Below, in pieces: positions 25,011 to 32,734 of a stretch of DNA of 64,000 nt. The notes beneath the pieces were generated by a model. It made no database searches and was not told where the DNA came from. It saw only the letters and a list, made by a program, of their open reading frames with translations. The stretch lies in NCBI GenBank assembly GCA_017542145.1, contig JAFXXQ010000037.1, positions 62,001 through 126,000 of the forward strand. The letters run 5' to 3'. The DNA comes from Bacteroidaceae bacterium. Its GTDB lineage: Bacteria > Bacteroidota > Bacteroidia > Bacteroidales > Bacteroidaceae. The position numbers and the translations under genes were made by a program. Every line of letters begins with the position of its first letter. Position 1 is the stretch's first letter.

Positions 25011-25218
25011 GTTGTTCTTTATTGAAGAAATACAGTGTAATAAAGATGCACAGGAATTAGGGGACAGAAACTTTCATACACAATATATTGACCTATGGTC
25101 TAATTCCTCCTTACGAGGCATAGCTCGAGCGAGTTCGGACTCTGCTCTTGCTTCGTTTGTCACTTCCTTCGAAAATCGTTACTTAAGTGTAGCGTAAGGT
25201 TATTTTGTTGACTTTTGT

Positions 25219-25266
25219 CACGACTCGACAGTGCTCAAACATGCTTGACACTGTGCTCGCTGCTCC
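25219..25266. repeat. Dispersed GACTCGRCA palindromic repeat (copy 1)
   Basis: A 48-bp near-palindrome starting CGACTCGACAGTGCTC and ending CTGTGCTCGCTGCTCC. The same framework (GACTCGGCA, a short stem-loop, then GCTCTCGCTGCTC) recurs at 55904-55950 and 63239-63286. A more diverged relative may be present in the opposite direction at about 25100-25165. Confidence 0.6.
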
Positions 25267-25310
25267 AAAAGTTGAAAAATCTTAGGTTTTTTGGGGAAAT
25301 AGTCGATAAT

Positions 25311-25373
25311 GGCAAAATATCTAGAAAAATATCAATAAATTGAGTATCTCTAAGAAATAATAGATATTTTGCC
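25311..25373. repeat. 13-bp perfect inverted repeat
   Basis: GGCAAAATATCTA at 25311-25323 is matched exactly by its complement TAGATATTTTGCC at 25361-25373 with a 37-bp AT-rich spacer. It lies in a non-coding stretch near the end of the AAA ATPase gene. It could be a regulatory or mobile-element end; no gene is enclosed. Confidence 0.55.
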
Positions 25374-25454
25374 GAAATGAAGTATGCGAGAATTGTAAAG
25401 AAATAATAGGCAATGATATTAATCTACATAGTATAATAATCATATTATGATAAT

Positions 25455-25496
25455 GACGGCGGCTATATGCTTCGTATGAAGTGTGTAGCCGCCGTC
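25455..25496 (-). terminator. Stem-loop after the AAA ATPase gene
   Basis: Perfect 11-bp stem (GACGGCGGCTA / TAGCCGCCGTC) with a 20-base loop, 18 bp downstream of the minus-strand stop at 25515. The GC-rich stem stands out from its AT-rich surroundings. A following T-run is weak, so efficiency is uncertain. Confidence 0.65.
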
Positions 25497-25514
25497 GTTA
25501 TATGGCATTTTGCA

Positions 25515-26717
25515 TCAGTAGAGTAATCCGAATAACCAGAGTGGGATACGATGGTTTGTGCCGATTTCAATGTCATCGACGGCCAAATAACTGTTGGGTA
25601 TATCTTTAATCTGGTCGAACGTTTTACCGCGTCCTCCCACCTCAAAAGTATAATTGTCGTCAATCTTGAAATCGCCCTCACCGGTAAAAGCCAATTTGTG
25701 AGAGGCCTTTAATTGATTGACGAAGAAAGTTTCACGTACGGTTCCAATCTCGGCGTTCGCCGACATAGCATATAACAGATTAGGATTCTCCATATAGAGT
25801 TTTTCGGGTTTGCCGAGTTGACCAAGGTTTTTCTGCTTGTTATAGAGTAATGTAAGCAGACCTGCCCGCTGAAGAAGATGGCACATTCGGAGTACAGATT
25901 GACGTGGAGTCTCGATTTGTTGGCCGAGGTTAGTCAGGTTTAGCGTGAAAGGTACCATCTGTGACAACAGAACAAATAGGCGTTTTAATTTTGTTGCTGT
26001 AATATATTCTAAGTTTTCTAAAGCGGGGAGGTCTGTGTCAATGATATTGGTGATAATCTGTTGGACTGCTTTTTCATAACTGTGACGTGTCTCACGATAG
26101 AAGGGATAATAACCATGATGTAAGTACTCTGTAAACATTGGAAGAATCTTAGCGCTTGCTGTTATGTCGGCAGAAATTGCTTCGTAATCAGAAAGAAGCC
26201 CGTTGAGTGTGAAAACGGGAACGGTTAGGTTATGTTCAAGCGAGAGATACTCCCGGAAAGAGAGTCCTTGCATATCGTAAAAAATGCATCGGCGTGAGAG
26301 GTCGGAAGTCGATTTGTCAAGTTGTAACATGGAAGAACCACTGAAAACAACGTGGAAACCAGGATAACGGTCATAGATGTTTTTTAGTTCTTGTGACCAA
26401 GTACGGAAAGGATAACGATGAACTTCATCAATGAAGAGGTGTGTGCCACCATGTGAAAAATGATAATCTGCAAGATCAATGAGCCGATTCTCAGTAAACC
26501 ATAAGTCGTCAAGCGAAATGTAGAGGGCTTGGGAGGAACGTAATTGGTGGTTTTTTAAGTATTGAAGCATCATCGTTGTCTTACCTACACCTCGGGCACC
26601 TCGAATGCAAAGCATACGAACGTCCCAATCTATTAGTTCGTACATGTAGCGCTTGAAATGTAAGTCAGAGGCTTTTGTCAATCGAGTTGAGTTAGCATAT
26701 AGATCTTGTATTTCCAT
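25515..26717 (-). CDS. AAA_14/DUF4143-type ATP-binding protein
   Basis: The 400-aa protein has a P-loop ATPase domain: Walker A 'IRGARGVGKTTMM' near residue 40 and Walker B 'HLFIDEVHRYP' near residue 95, then 'VVFSGSSMLQL' (sensor-like). A C-terminal DUF4143-like half follows, including 'RQSVLRMCHLLQRAGLL' (winged-helix-like) and 'YTFEVGGRGKTFDQIKDIP'. The latter looks like the restriction-endonuclease-like end of this family. These proteins are common orphans in Bacteroidales; their role is unknown, with defence or toxin-like roles discussed. The ATG at 26717 is preferred over TTG 26741. A -7-like sequence (GAACTTTG, complement of 26738-26745) lies upstream. It is transcribed against its neighbours and ends at a strong stem-loop. 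Confidence 0.78.
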   Translation of the reverse strand: MEIQDLYANSTRLTKASDLHFKRYMYELIDWDVRMLCIRGARGVGKTTMMLQYLKNHQLRSSQALYISLDDLWFTENRLIDLADYHFSHGGTHLFIDEVHRYPFRTWSQELKNIYDRYPGFHVVFSGSSMLQLDKSTSDLSRRCIFYDMQGLSFREYLSLEHNLTVPVFTLNGLLSDYEAISADITASAKILPMFTEYLHHGYYPFYRETRHSYEKAVQQIITNIIDTDLPALENLEYITATKLKRLFVLLSQMVPFTLNLTNLGQQIETPRQSVLRMCHLLQRAGLLTLLYNKQKNLGQLGKPEKLYMENPNLLYAMSANAEIGTVRETFFVNQLKASHKLAFTGEGDFKIDDNYTFEVGGRGKTFDQIKDIPNSYLAVDDIEIGTNHRIPLWLFGLLY

Positions 26718-26741
26718 AATGATTTTATTTATTCGATGCAA

Positions 26742-27029
26742 AGTTCATAAAGAAAACTGAATTATGCAAATTAATTATGGAAAACGTTATCTGAAAATTA
26801 CATTTTTCTAAAAAAACGTTTTTTTGAGATAACGAAATATGGTCGTTAGTGAATAATAATGATTAGTAATTAATAATCTATTGCTGACGATAGAATGAAA
26901 AAGTTTGAAATGTGCTTTCATTCCTTCATATCCTTCAAAGTAATTGGTTATATTTATATTAATCATGAAAGATTGTGAAGGATGGTGAAGGATTTTGTGA
27001 GAAAAGCACAACATCTTGACTATAACCCC
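26742..27029. other. AT-rich non-coding stretch with an 8-bp inverted repeat
   Basis: No gene is supported here. CGTTATCT (26785-26792) pairs with AGATAACG (26827-26834) around A- and T-runs, which could be a hairpin or a binding site in the leader of the AAA ATPase gene. The remainder up to the end of the VirE-like gene shows nothing further. Confidence 0.4.
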
Positions 27030-28829
27030 TCACTTTTCTTTGACGAGGTGCTCGTTGCCATTGTTGGAGTGACGGTGGCGGAGGAGGGGATTGTGGGCGA
27101 GGAAGCGGCCAAAACGGTTGATGCCGTTGGCAGGCAGGGTGGAGCCGACGCGGTGGCGCAAGTATTCATAGATGGCTGTGGTGGTCATCCATTGGCCTTC
27201 GCTTTCGTCGAGGGCGGGTTCGAAATACTCGTTGAAGTACTCAATGGCGGGTGGCGTTAGTGTGAACTGGCGGTTGTAGGCGATGATCTCGTGGACGTCC
27301 GTTTCGTCGAACCAGTAACGCTCGTGATTCAATACGGCTGTGACGGCCTGGGCATAGAGCTGGTCGTAGTTGATGCGGTAGCTGACGTCGATGCTGCCCT
27401 TTAGGGGGAGGATGATGAAGCGTCGGCTGCCCGTAGGGTCGCTGAGCAGATTCAGCTCGTTGGCGGTACCGATGAACGATGCGCGACGAGGAAAGACCTC
27501 CACATGACGGCCATAGGGGCGCTTGATCTTCACCGAAGGCAGCTGGACGAGGTTCTTCAGGAAGCCTTCCTGAATGCCGGGCGATATCTGGTTGAACTCG
27601 TCGAGATTGATGAGCAGGAACTGATGCATGGCCTGGAGCACCTGCTTCTTTTCCGAGAGAAGGAGGTTGTCGCAATAGGCCCATTGCAGATGGTCGGGCA
27701 CAAGGCGTCGGCAGAAGGTCGATTTGTTGTCGCCCTGTGGCGAGACGAGCAGCAGCACCGTGGAGTTTCCGTAGGTGCGGATTTGGCCCATGCCCTGCGC
27801 TACCATATAGATGAACCACATGCGGAACCAACGGGGAAACTGCGGCATGTCGCAGGGAACCGTCTTGGCGAGGGGGCCGATATGGTCCTGCCCGTCCCAC
27901 TTGCCGTAGAGTCCACCCAGGTACTCAGCCAGAGGGTTGTAGGGCGGGATGCGGTCGGAATGGACATAGCGGCGCACGTCCTTGTCGCGGGTGTTGAGGC
28001 CTGCCAGACGGGTCTCGATGGTAAGGCCGTTGATGGCGTTCTCGTCGCAGGGTTTCCAGCTTTCTACAGAGGCACTCCTGGAGCGGTATTCCGTATAGCC
28101 CATGATGGTGTTGAGGCGGAAAGCGTAATGTGCATCGAGGAAGTCGATAAGCTGGCGCGTGGCAGAGGCGATGGGGCTGTCGGCTGTGGTGTCTATAGTG
28201 GGAAGGGGATTGGCAGGCGAGAGGGAAGGGGAGGAGAGCGGGATGCGGAGGGGAACGGCATCAGGGTTGTAATAGGGGGCTGGGTCGAGCGGCATCAGAA
28301 AGTGGCTCATGGGCGCTCCTGCCTGGTTGTCAATGTCTTTGGACAGCACGCCGCTATAGACGGCTAATGCCCGGCTGTAGGCTGCGCGGCAGAAGGCATC
28401 GGCATCCTCCTCAGACTGCGGCAAGGTGCCGTTCATGTCGCATACCTTCACCAGCACCTCGACGCTCTGCCCATCGCCGCCTGCAAAGGCAGCCAGCGTC
28501 ATCGGGAGGGATTGGGCAGCCTCTTTCACAGCCTCCCTCTCATTCGTCTGCAATAGCCCATCCACATGGAGCGCCACAACGCCATTGAGGGCAACTATCC
28601 GCAGGGCGCCATTCTTCTCCTTCGTCAATTCGGCAGAAGGATATACTTGCGTCAACTGCTCCAGAGGGGCGTAGTAGCGCAGCTCGTTGCCTCGGCTCAG
28701 ATGCTCGCGCAGACGGGTGATGTCGCGCGGCTTCGTATCTGTCTGGATACGTTCTATGAATGACTCCATCGTCCGAGTGGTGAGATGGACGATGTTTTGT
28801 TTGTCTTTTCGTATCAGCGTTAATTTCAT
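27030..28829 (-). CDS. VirE-type helicase/primase-like protein with BT4734-like N-terminal domain
   Basis: The 599-aa protein has two parts. Residues about 50-180 resemble the BT4734-like/VirE N-terminal domain (primase-like). Residues about 270-560 are a VirE-family P-loop ATPase: 'LLVSPQGDNKSTFCRRLVPD' is Walker A (GxxxxKST), 'FLLINLDEFNQIS' is Walker B, and 'TANELNLLSDPTGSRRFIIL' is the SF3-like arginine region. Such proteins are found on mobile elements and at capsule-locus borders in Bacteroidales and are thought to act in DNA replication or defence. The upstream gene is a DUF6078-like protein on the same strand, with a four-palindrome array between. Composition is GC-rich, unlike the accessory genes to the left. 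Confidence 0.82.
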   Translation of the reverse strand: MKLTLIRKDKQNIVHLTTRTMESFIERIQTDTKPRDITRLREHLSRGNELRYYAPLEQLTQVYPSAELTKEKNGALRIVALNGVVALHVDGLLQTNEREAVKEAAQSLPMTLAAFAGGDGQSVEVLVKVCDMNGTLPQSEEDADAFCRAAYSRALAVYSGVLSKDIDNQAGAPMSHFLMPLDPAPYYNPDAVPLRIPLSSPSLSPANPLPTIDTTADSPIASATRQLIDFLDAHYAFRLNTIMGYTEYRSRSASVESWKPCDENAINGLTIETRLAGLNTRDKDVRRYVHSDRIPPYNPLAEYLGGLYGKWDGQDHIGPLAKTVPCDMPQFPRWFRMWFIYMVAQGMGQIRTYGNSTVLLLVSPQGDNKSTFCRRLVPDHLQWAYCDNLLLSEKKQVLQAMHQFLLINLDEFNQISPGIQEGFLKNLVQLPSVKIKRPYGRHVEVFPRRASFIGTANELNLLSDPTGSRRFIILPLKGSIDVSYRINYDQLYAQAVTAVLNHERYWFDETDVHEIIAYNRQFTLTPPAIEYFNEYFEPALDESEGQWMTTTAIYEYLRHRVGSTLPANGINRFGRFLAHNPLLRHRHSNNGNEHLVKEK

Positions 28830-28856
28830 TTCGGTTATTCTTTAATTCCGGAAAAA

Positions 28857-28934
28857 TTCCAGCTGCTGGAAAAAAAGTTCCAGCCTGTGGAAAAAAAGTT
28901 CCATTTGATGGAATTTTTATTCCAGCCTGTGGAA
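28857..28934. promoter_or_regulatory. Array of four 15-bp palindromes with exact 21-bp period
   Basis: Four copies of TTCCAN5TGGAA (or TTCCAGCTGCTGGAA) start at 28857, 28878, 28899 and 28920. Each is 15 bp with a 6-bp spacer, two AAAAAG and one TTTTTA. The period of 21 bp equals two helical turns, so all sites and A-tracts face the same side of the DNA. The array ends 1 bp before the DUF6078-like stop codon and lies 28 bp upstream of the VirE-like start, so it fits an operator or iteron array for the VirE-like gene. Confidence 0.85.
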
Positions 28935-28935
28935 T

Positions 28936-29400
28936 TCAGGGCATATCAAGCGTTGGCATGAAGAGATAAGACTCTTTATACTCGTCGAAGGGCTTTTCCA
29001 GTTCCACCCCATACGTTTGAAGCTGCTGCAGAATCCACTCCTGCAACGCGGGCGACATCCAGCGCTCGCCATTCTTATAGCGGTAGAACGAGCCCGTGCT
29101 GCCGAGATGTTTCGTCAGGCCGATGCGCAGGTCGTGCCGTGCATCGCGACTTCTCAGACGCCTGAACAGACCGTTAAGTCCTCGCGCAAGCATCACTTTC
29201 TCTATTGGGGCATAGAATGGGCAATGCCCCTCGGCCTGCGCCCAGGGCATGACGCACATTGCCGTCGTCTGTTCATGCGGAACGTGGCGATACGTCAGAT
29301 GGCGCAGACATGCTGCCGCCTTCGGGCAATCCGTTCCAGTACACACCGCCCAACCGCTGGGCACATCGTTGAAATCAAAGTTTTCCTTGTCGTTTATCAT
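28936..29400 (-). CDS. Cysteine-rich DUF6078-like protein
   Basis: The 154-aa protein starts with an acidic stretch and then a cysteine cluster: C20, C25, C31 ('CTGTDCPKAAACLRH'), C49 ('AMCVMPW') and C60 ('GHCPFY'), which look like iron-sulphur or zinc ligands. The C-terminal part ('LRIGLTKHLGSTGSFYRYKN') may be a small helical DNA-binding-like fold. I assign it to DUF6078 from memory of Bacteroidales proteins beside VirE genes, so the family name is tentative. It is the first gene of a two-gene minus-strand unit with VirE. It could be a sensor or partner for VirE; no activity is shown. Confidence 0.6.
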   Translation of the reverse strand: MINDKENFDFNDVPSGWAVCTGTDCPKAAACLRHLTYRHVPHEQTTAMCVMPWAQAEGHCPFYAPIEKVMLARGLNGLFRRLRSRDARHDLRIGLTKHLGSTGSFYRYKNGERWMSPALQEWILQQLQTYGVELEKPFDEYKESYLFMPTLDMP

Positions 29401-29631
29401 AATGATTTTAGCTTATCAATGACGTCACAAAGATAATCAAAAAAACGGAAACTCACAAGAAATGGAGAAAAAAAAGCATGTCTCCGTTTTTTTTCTTTTA
29501 CGATGCTGAATTGTAAAGCAGAGGTGGCAGGAAGGGAGAGAATGGGGGAGGGAAGCGTGAGATTATAGGAAAAAGGAAGGGAATAGCGCGTTTTTGTGGA
29601 GGGTTGTAAGGGGAGATGCGGATAAAATGCG

Positions 29632-29639
29632 TAATTTTG
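29632..29639 (+). promoter_or_regulatory. Bacteroidetes -7 box for the adk fusion gene
   Basis: TAATTTTG matches TAnnTTTG, 54 bp before the adk ATG. No clear TTTG -33 element lies at the right distance. The 29401-29693 gap also holds an AATTGACAATT repeat (29654-29688) and a poly-A/poly-T hairpin-like region near 29438-29500. Confidence 0.55.
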
Positions 29640-29693
29640 TGGCGGAAAAAGAAATTGATAATTCACAATTGACAATTCATAATTCACGAATCA

Positions 29694-30689
29694 ATGAAAT
29701 TCTACATCTTGTTTGGGCCGCCGGGAGCGGGAAAAGGCACTCATGCAGGTGCTATCGCAGAGAAGTATAACCTGAAGCACGTCAGCACGGGCGAACTGTT
29801 GCGCAGCGAGATTGCTGCCGGCACCGAGCTGGGCAAAATGGCCAAGAACCTCATCGAGGCCGGTAACCTGGTGCCCGACTACGTGGTGGAGGGCATGATT
29901 GAACATCTGTTCCACACCACAAAGGATGTGGCGGGCTTCCTGCTCGACGGCTTCCCCCGTACCGTGCAGCAGGCCGAGGACCTCGACCGCCTGCTGGCTC
30001 AGCGGGGCGAGAAGGTGAACGCCGTCATCTCCATCATGATCTCCGATGCTACTGTCCGCGAGCGTCTCAAACATCGTGCCGCCATCGAAGGCCGTGCCGA
30101 CGATGCCAGCGATGAGACTATCTCAAACCGCATCGTCACCTATCATAAGAAGACGGAGCCCCTCATCGCCTACTATAAGCAGGCAGACGTCTATCGCGAA
30201 GTGTCGGGCGAGTGTGGCGGTGTGGAAGCCGTTCGTGCTCAGCTCTTTGACCTCTTCAACGGTATGGACACCTCGTTCCTCGGCGAACAGGTCATCATGG
30301 ACAACGCCCTCTTCGACCTCCTCGAGCAGCAGGCCCACGACACGCCGCGTCTGCGTATGAACTACGACCTCCGCAACACCACCGAGGACGATTCGCAGCG
30401 GATGCTGAACGTCTGGCTGCCGGGCAGCAAGCTCGAGGTGCATCGTCACCAGCACTCCAACGAGACCGTGCTGCTGCTGAAGGGAAAGATGGACGTCGTG
30501 CTCTACAACGACGATGGCACCGAAGCCCAGCGTATCCACATGGGCGGCAACTCAGGCGTGTATGGCATCAATATCCCCAAGAATGTCTGGCATACCGTCG
30601 AAGCCTTCAAGCTGGCCGTCACCTTCACCGCTAAGGACGGCGCTTGGGCTCCCAACGCCCCCGAGGATATCCTCGAAGTGAAGCGATAA
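29694..30689 (+). CDS. adk: Adenylate kinase fused to a WbuC-type cupin
   Basis: Residues 1-about 195 are adenylate kinase, which converts AMP + ATP to two ADP. It has P-loop 'FGPPGAGKGTHA', NMP-binding 'HVSTGELLR', 'GFLLDGFPRT', and a short LID without zinc cysteines ('RAAIEGRADDASDETISNRI'). Residues about 200-331 are a cupin related to WbuC: 'SKLEVHRHQHSNETVLLLKG' followed by 'KMDVVLYNDDG' (metal histidines and glutamate), and 'NIPKNVWHTVEA'. WbuC is known from O-antigen loci. The frame is continuous with no internal stop, and a total of 331 aa is far more than the usual 190-220 for Adk. This may be the main adk of the organism, but other copies cannot be excluded here. Confidence 0.88.
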   Translation: MKFYILFGPPGAGKGTHAGAIAEKYNLKHVSTGELLRSEIAAGTELGKMAKNLIEAGNLVPDYVVEGMIEHLFHTTKDVAGFLLDGFPRTVQQAEDLDRLLAQRGEKVNAVISIMISDATVRERLKHRAAIEGRADDASDETISNRIVTYHKKTEPLIAYYKQADVYREVSGECGGVEAVRAQLFDLFNGMDTSFLGEQVIMDNALFDLLEQQAHDTPRLRMNYDLRNTTEDDSQRMLNVWLPGSKLEVHRHQHSNETVLLLKGKMDVVLYNDDGTEAQRIHMGGNSGVYGINIPKNVWHTVEAFKLAVTFTAKDGAWAPNAPEDILEVKR

Positions 30690-30704
30690 ACGACGCAGAA
30701 CGGC

Positions 30705-31565
30705 ATGTCCCCCTTTTCCCATAGGCTGGTTTCTTTTACGCTGGCTATTCTGTCTGTTCTCTTCTTCCTTCCTGCTGGGGCACGCGAATATGTCGTGCAC
30801 GGCCCGCAGGGGGGATTGGCCATGAAGCTGACGTTGCCCGACGGCTTCGATGCGGCCCACGACCGTTGTCCGATGGTCATCCTCATGCACGGCATCTTCT
30901 CTCGCAAGGACTATGTGCCTATGCCTCAGCTGGCCAAGGCGCTCAAGCGTGCCGGCATCGCTAGCCTGCGCTTCGACTTCGACGGGCATGGAGCCAGCGA
31001 GGGACGTCCCGAGGATATGACGGTGCCGAACGAGATTGCCGATGCAAAGGCCATCTGGGACTATGTGCAGGGTCTTCCCTACGTCTCGTGCGTGGGGCTG
31101 CTGGGCCACTCTCAAGGTGGCGTCATCGCCAGCATGCTGGCAGGCCAGCTTGCGCAAGCCGGAGGTACAGTTCCTCAGAGCATGGTACTCATCGCCCCAG
31201 GCTCGGTCATCAAGGAGGCCACACAGGGCGGCAGCTTCTTCTGGCAGTCCTTCGACCCCGCCGACCCACCTGAACGCCTGAAGCTCTTCGGTGGCTTCCG
31301 CACGCTCGGCCGCGACTACCTGGTCACCACCCAGACGCTCGACATCTACGGAACCGCAGCCCACTACCGCGGCCCTGTCTGTCTCATTCACGGCACGAAG
31401 GACTCCATCGTCCCCCTCTGGTGCAGCGAGAAATACGTAGATGTCTATGGCTCCGATGCTGCTTCCCTCCACCTCGTTGAGGGCGGCGACCATACCATCA
31501 CCCGCCACCGCCGCCAGTTCATCCAGCAAGCCGTAGCGTTCTTCCAATCGACACTCGTGCCGTGA
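30705..31565 (+). CDS. Secreted alpha/beta hydrolase
   Basis: The 286-aa protein has an N-terminal signal peptide ('LVSFTLAILSVLFFLPAGA', cut near residue 26). The hydrolase fold shows 'LMHGIFSRKDYVPM' (oxyanion region), 'FDFDGHGASEG', the nucleophile elbow 'LLGHSQGGVIAS' with serine, acid 'IHGTKDSIVPL' (Asp) and 'VEGGDHTITRH' (His). The triad is therefore complete. Substrate could be an acyl or feruloyl ester of a glycan. It follows adk by 15 bp and might be co-transcribed with it, but the functions look unrelated. It converges with nfo across a palindrome. Confidence 0.84.
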   Translation: MSPFSHRLVSFTLAILSVLFFLPAGAREYVVHGPQGGLAMKLTLPDGFDAAHDRCPMVILMHGIFSRKDYVPMPQLAKALKRAGIASLRFDFDGHGASEGRPEDMTVPNEIADAKAIWDYVQGLPYVSCVGLLGHSQGGVIASMLAGQLAQAGGTVPQSMVLIAPGSVIKEATQGGSFFWQSFDPADPPERLKLFGGFRTLGRDYLVTTQTLDIYGTAAHYRGPVCLIHGTKDSIVPLWCSEKYVDVYGSDAASLHLVEGGDHTITRHRRQFIQQAVAFFQSTLVP

Positions 31566-31585
31566 GTTTTTTTAAGAGAGTGTAG

Positions 31586-31612
31586 ATAGTTTAACAGATA
31601 ACGTTAAACTAT
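31586..31612. terminator. Convergent stem-loop between the hydrolase and nfo genes
   Basis: ATAGTTTAAC pairs perfectly with GTTAAACTAT over a 7-base loop. It lies between two converging genes and could serve both strands. The stem is AT-rich and T-runs are short, so it is moderate evidence. Confidence 0.5.
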
Positions 31613-31615
31613 AGC

Positions 31616-32458
31616 CTATTCCTTTTCCTCAAACGAATGTAGCAGGGCTATCTCGTCGGGCCATAGGCTTTCATCGGGCGTTTCGAGGATGAGTGGAATA
31701 TCGTTGAAACGCTCGTCGCGCATGAGGGTGCGGAAGAAGTCGAGGCCGAGCAATCCCTGCCCGATGCTATGGTGACGGTCCACGCGGCTGCCGAGGGGCT
31801 TCATGCTGTCGTTGAGGTGAATGGCACGGAGGTAGCTGAAGCCGACGACGTCGCCGAACTCGCGCCATACGTTTTCGTAGTCGTCCTTCAGGTCGTAGCC
31901 TGCGGTAAAGGTGTGGCAGGTGTCGATGCAGATGCCCACGCGGCTCTTGTCCTCCACCTTATTAATAATATGGGCGAGGTGGTAGAACGAGTAACCCATG
32001 TTGCTGCCCTGCCCGGCGGTGTTCTCGATGACGGCGGTAACGCCCTGCGTCTTGTCGAGGGCGAGGTTGATGCTCTCGGCGATGCGGTCGAGGCACGCTT
32101 CGTCGCTTATTTCGCGCAGCGAGCTGCCCGGATGGAAGTTGAGCATCGTCAGCCCCAGTTGCTCGCAGCGATGAAGTTCGTCGAGGAACGAAGTACGCGA
32201 CTTCTCCAGCCCCTCCTGCTGCGGATGTCCGAGGTTGATGAGATAGCTGTCGTGAGGGAGAATATACTTCGGCGCATAACCGAAATCGGCACAATACTGC
32301 CGGAAGGCATCGATGCTCTTTTGTGAGAGAGGAGAGGAGAACCATTGACGCTGATTCTTGGTAAATAGCGCAAAAGCTGTGGCTCCGACGGCATGGGCAT
32401 TGACGGGAGCTTGCTCTACGCCGCCCGAGGCTGATACATGAGGACCGAGATGTTTCAT
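31616..32458 (-). CDS. nfo: Endonuclease IV (AP endonuclease)
   Basis: DNA repair enzyme of 280 aa, the usual length, that cuts at abasic sites using three zinc ions. Signature blocks are visible: '[15 protein letters not shown]' at the N-terminus, '[15 protein letters not shown]' (Glu ligand), '[15 protein letters not shown]' (Asp/His) and '[20 protein letters not shown]' (His/Asp/His). It should be cytosolic. The leader is long and carries an octamer array between a putative -7 box (32644-32651) and the start codon. It converges with the hydrolase gene. Confidence 0.95.
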   Translation of the reverse strand: MKHLGPHVSASGGVEQAPVNAHAVGATAFALFTKNQRQWFSSPLSQKSIDAFRQYCADFGYAPKYILPHDSYLINLGHPQQEGLEKSRTSFLDELHRCEQLGLTMLNFHPGSSLREISDEACLDRIAESINLALDKTQGVTAVIENTAGQGSNMGYSFYHLAHIINKVEDKSRVGICIDTCHTFTAGYDLKDDYENVWREFGDVVGFSYLRAIHLNDSMKPLGSRVDRHHSIGQGLLGLDFFRTLMRDERFNDIPLILETPDESLWPDEIALLHSFEEKE

Positions 32459-32474
32459 AAGTTTCTTTTTTTAG

Positions 32475-32626
32475 GTCGACAAGTCAACGGGTCAACAGGT
32501 CAACACGTTGGGTGCGGACTTGTTGTCTTGTAGACTTGTAGACTTGTTGACTTGTTGACTTGTTGACTTGTTGACCTGTTGACTTGTTGACTTGTTGACT
32601 TGTTGACTTGTTGACTTGTTGACTTT
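32475..32626. repeat. GACTTGTT octamer array with inverted left arm (array A)
   Basis: About a dozen direct copies of GACTTGTT (some GACCTGTT or GACTTGTA) run from about 32517 to 32626. The left arm carries the inverted form (GTCAACAGGTCAAC), joined by ACGTTGGGTGCGGACTTG, so the whole can fold as a long hairpin. A 41-bp core (32491-32531) recurs at 57268-57308 with one mismatch. It lies in the nfo leader. Confidence 0.9.
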
Positions 32627-32643
32627 AAAAATCATTCTGACGG

Positions 32644-32651
32644 CAAAAGTA
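32644..32651 (-). promoter_or_regulatory. Bacteroidetes -7 box for nfo
   Basis: The complement of CAAAAGTA reads TACTTTTG, matching TAnnTTTG. The transcript would carry the octamer array in its leader of roughly 180 bases. No strong -33 is seen. Confidence 0.45.
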
Positions 32652-32694
32652 CAAAAAAATTCCAATTCCTAATTCCTTATTTCTAATTTTATTA

Positions 32695-32702
32695 TAACTT
32701 TG
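32695..32702 (+). promoter_or_regulatory. Bacteroidetes -7 box for the large secreted protein
   Basis: TAACTTTG matches TAnnTTTG, 32 bp before the ATG at 32735. It is arranged back-to-back with the nfo -7 box, giving a divergent promoter region. Confidence 0.6.
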
Positions 32703-32734
32703 CACCCAAATTATCCATTTAAAAACCTAACTAC

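Noticed and set aside
25012..25197. 61-aa gene after the zinc-ribbon fragment
   Set aside because: Its second half is translated from repeat-like DNA ('SSDSALASFVTSFE' type) and nothing supports expression.
27504..28367. Long plus-strand open frame opposite the VirE-like gene
   Set aside because: It is the mirror image of a GC-rich coding gene; the minus-strand frame has the P-loop and family blocks.
32475..32626. CRISPR array
   Set aside because: The units are 8 bp and contiguous without spacers, and no cas gene is present.
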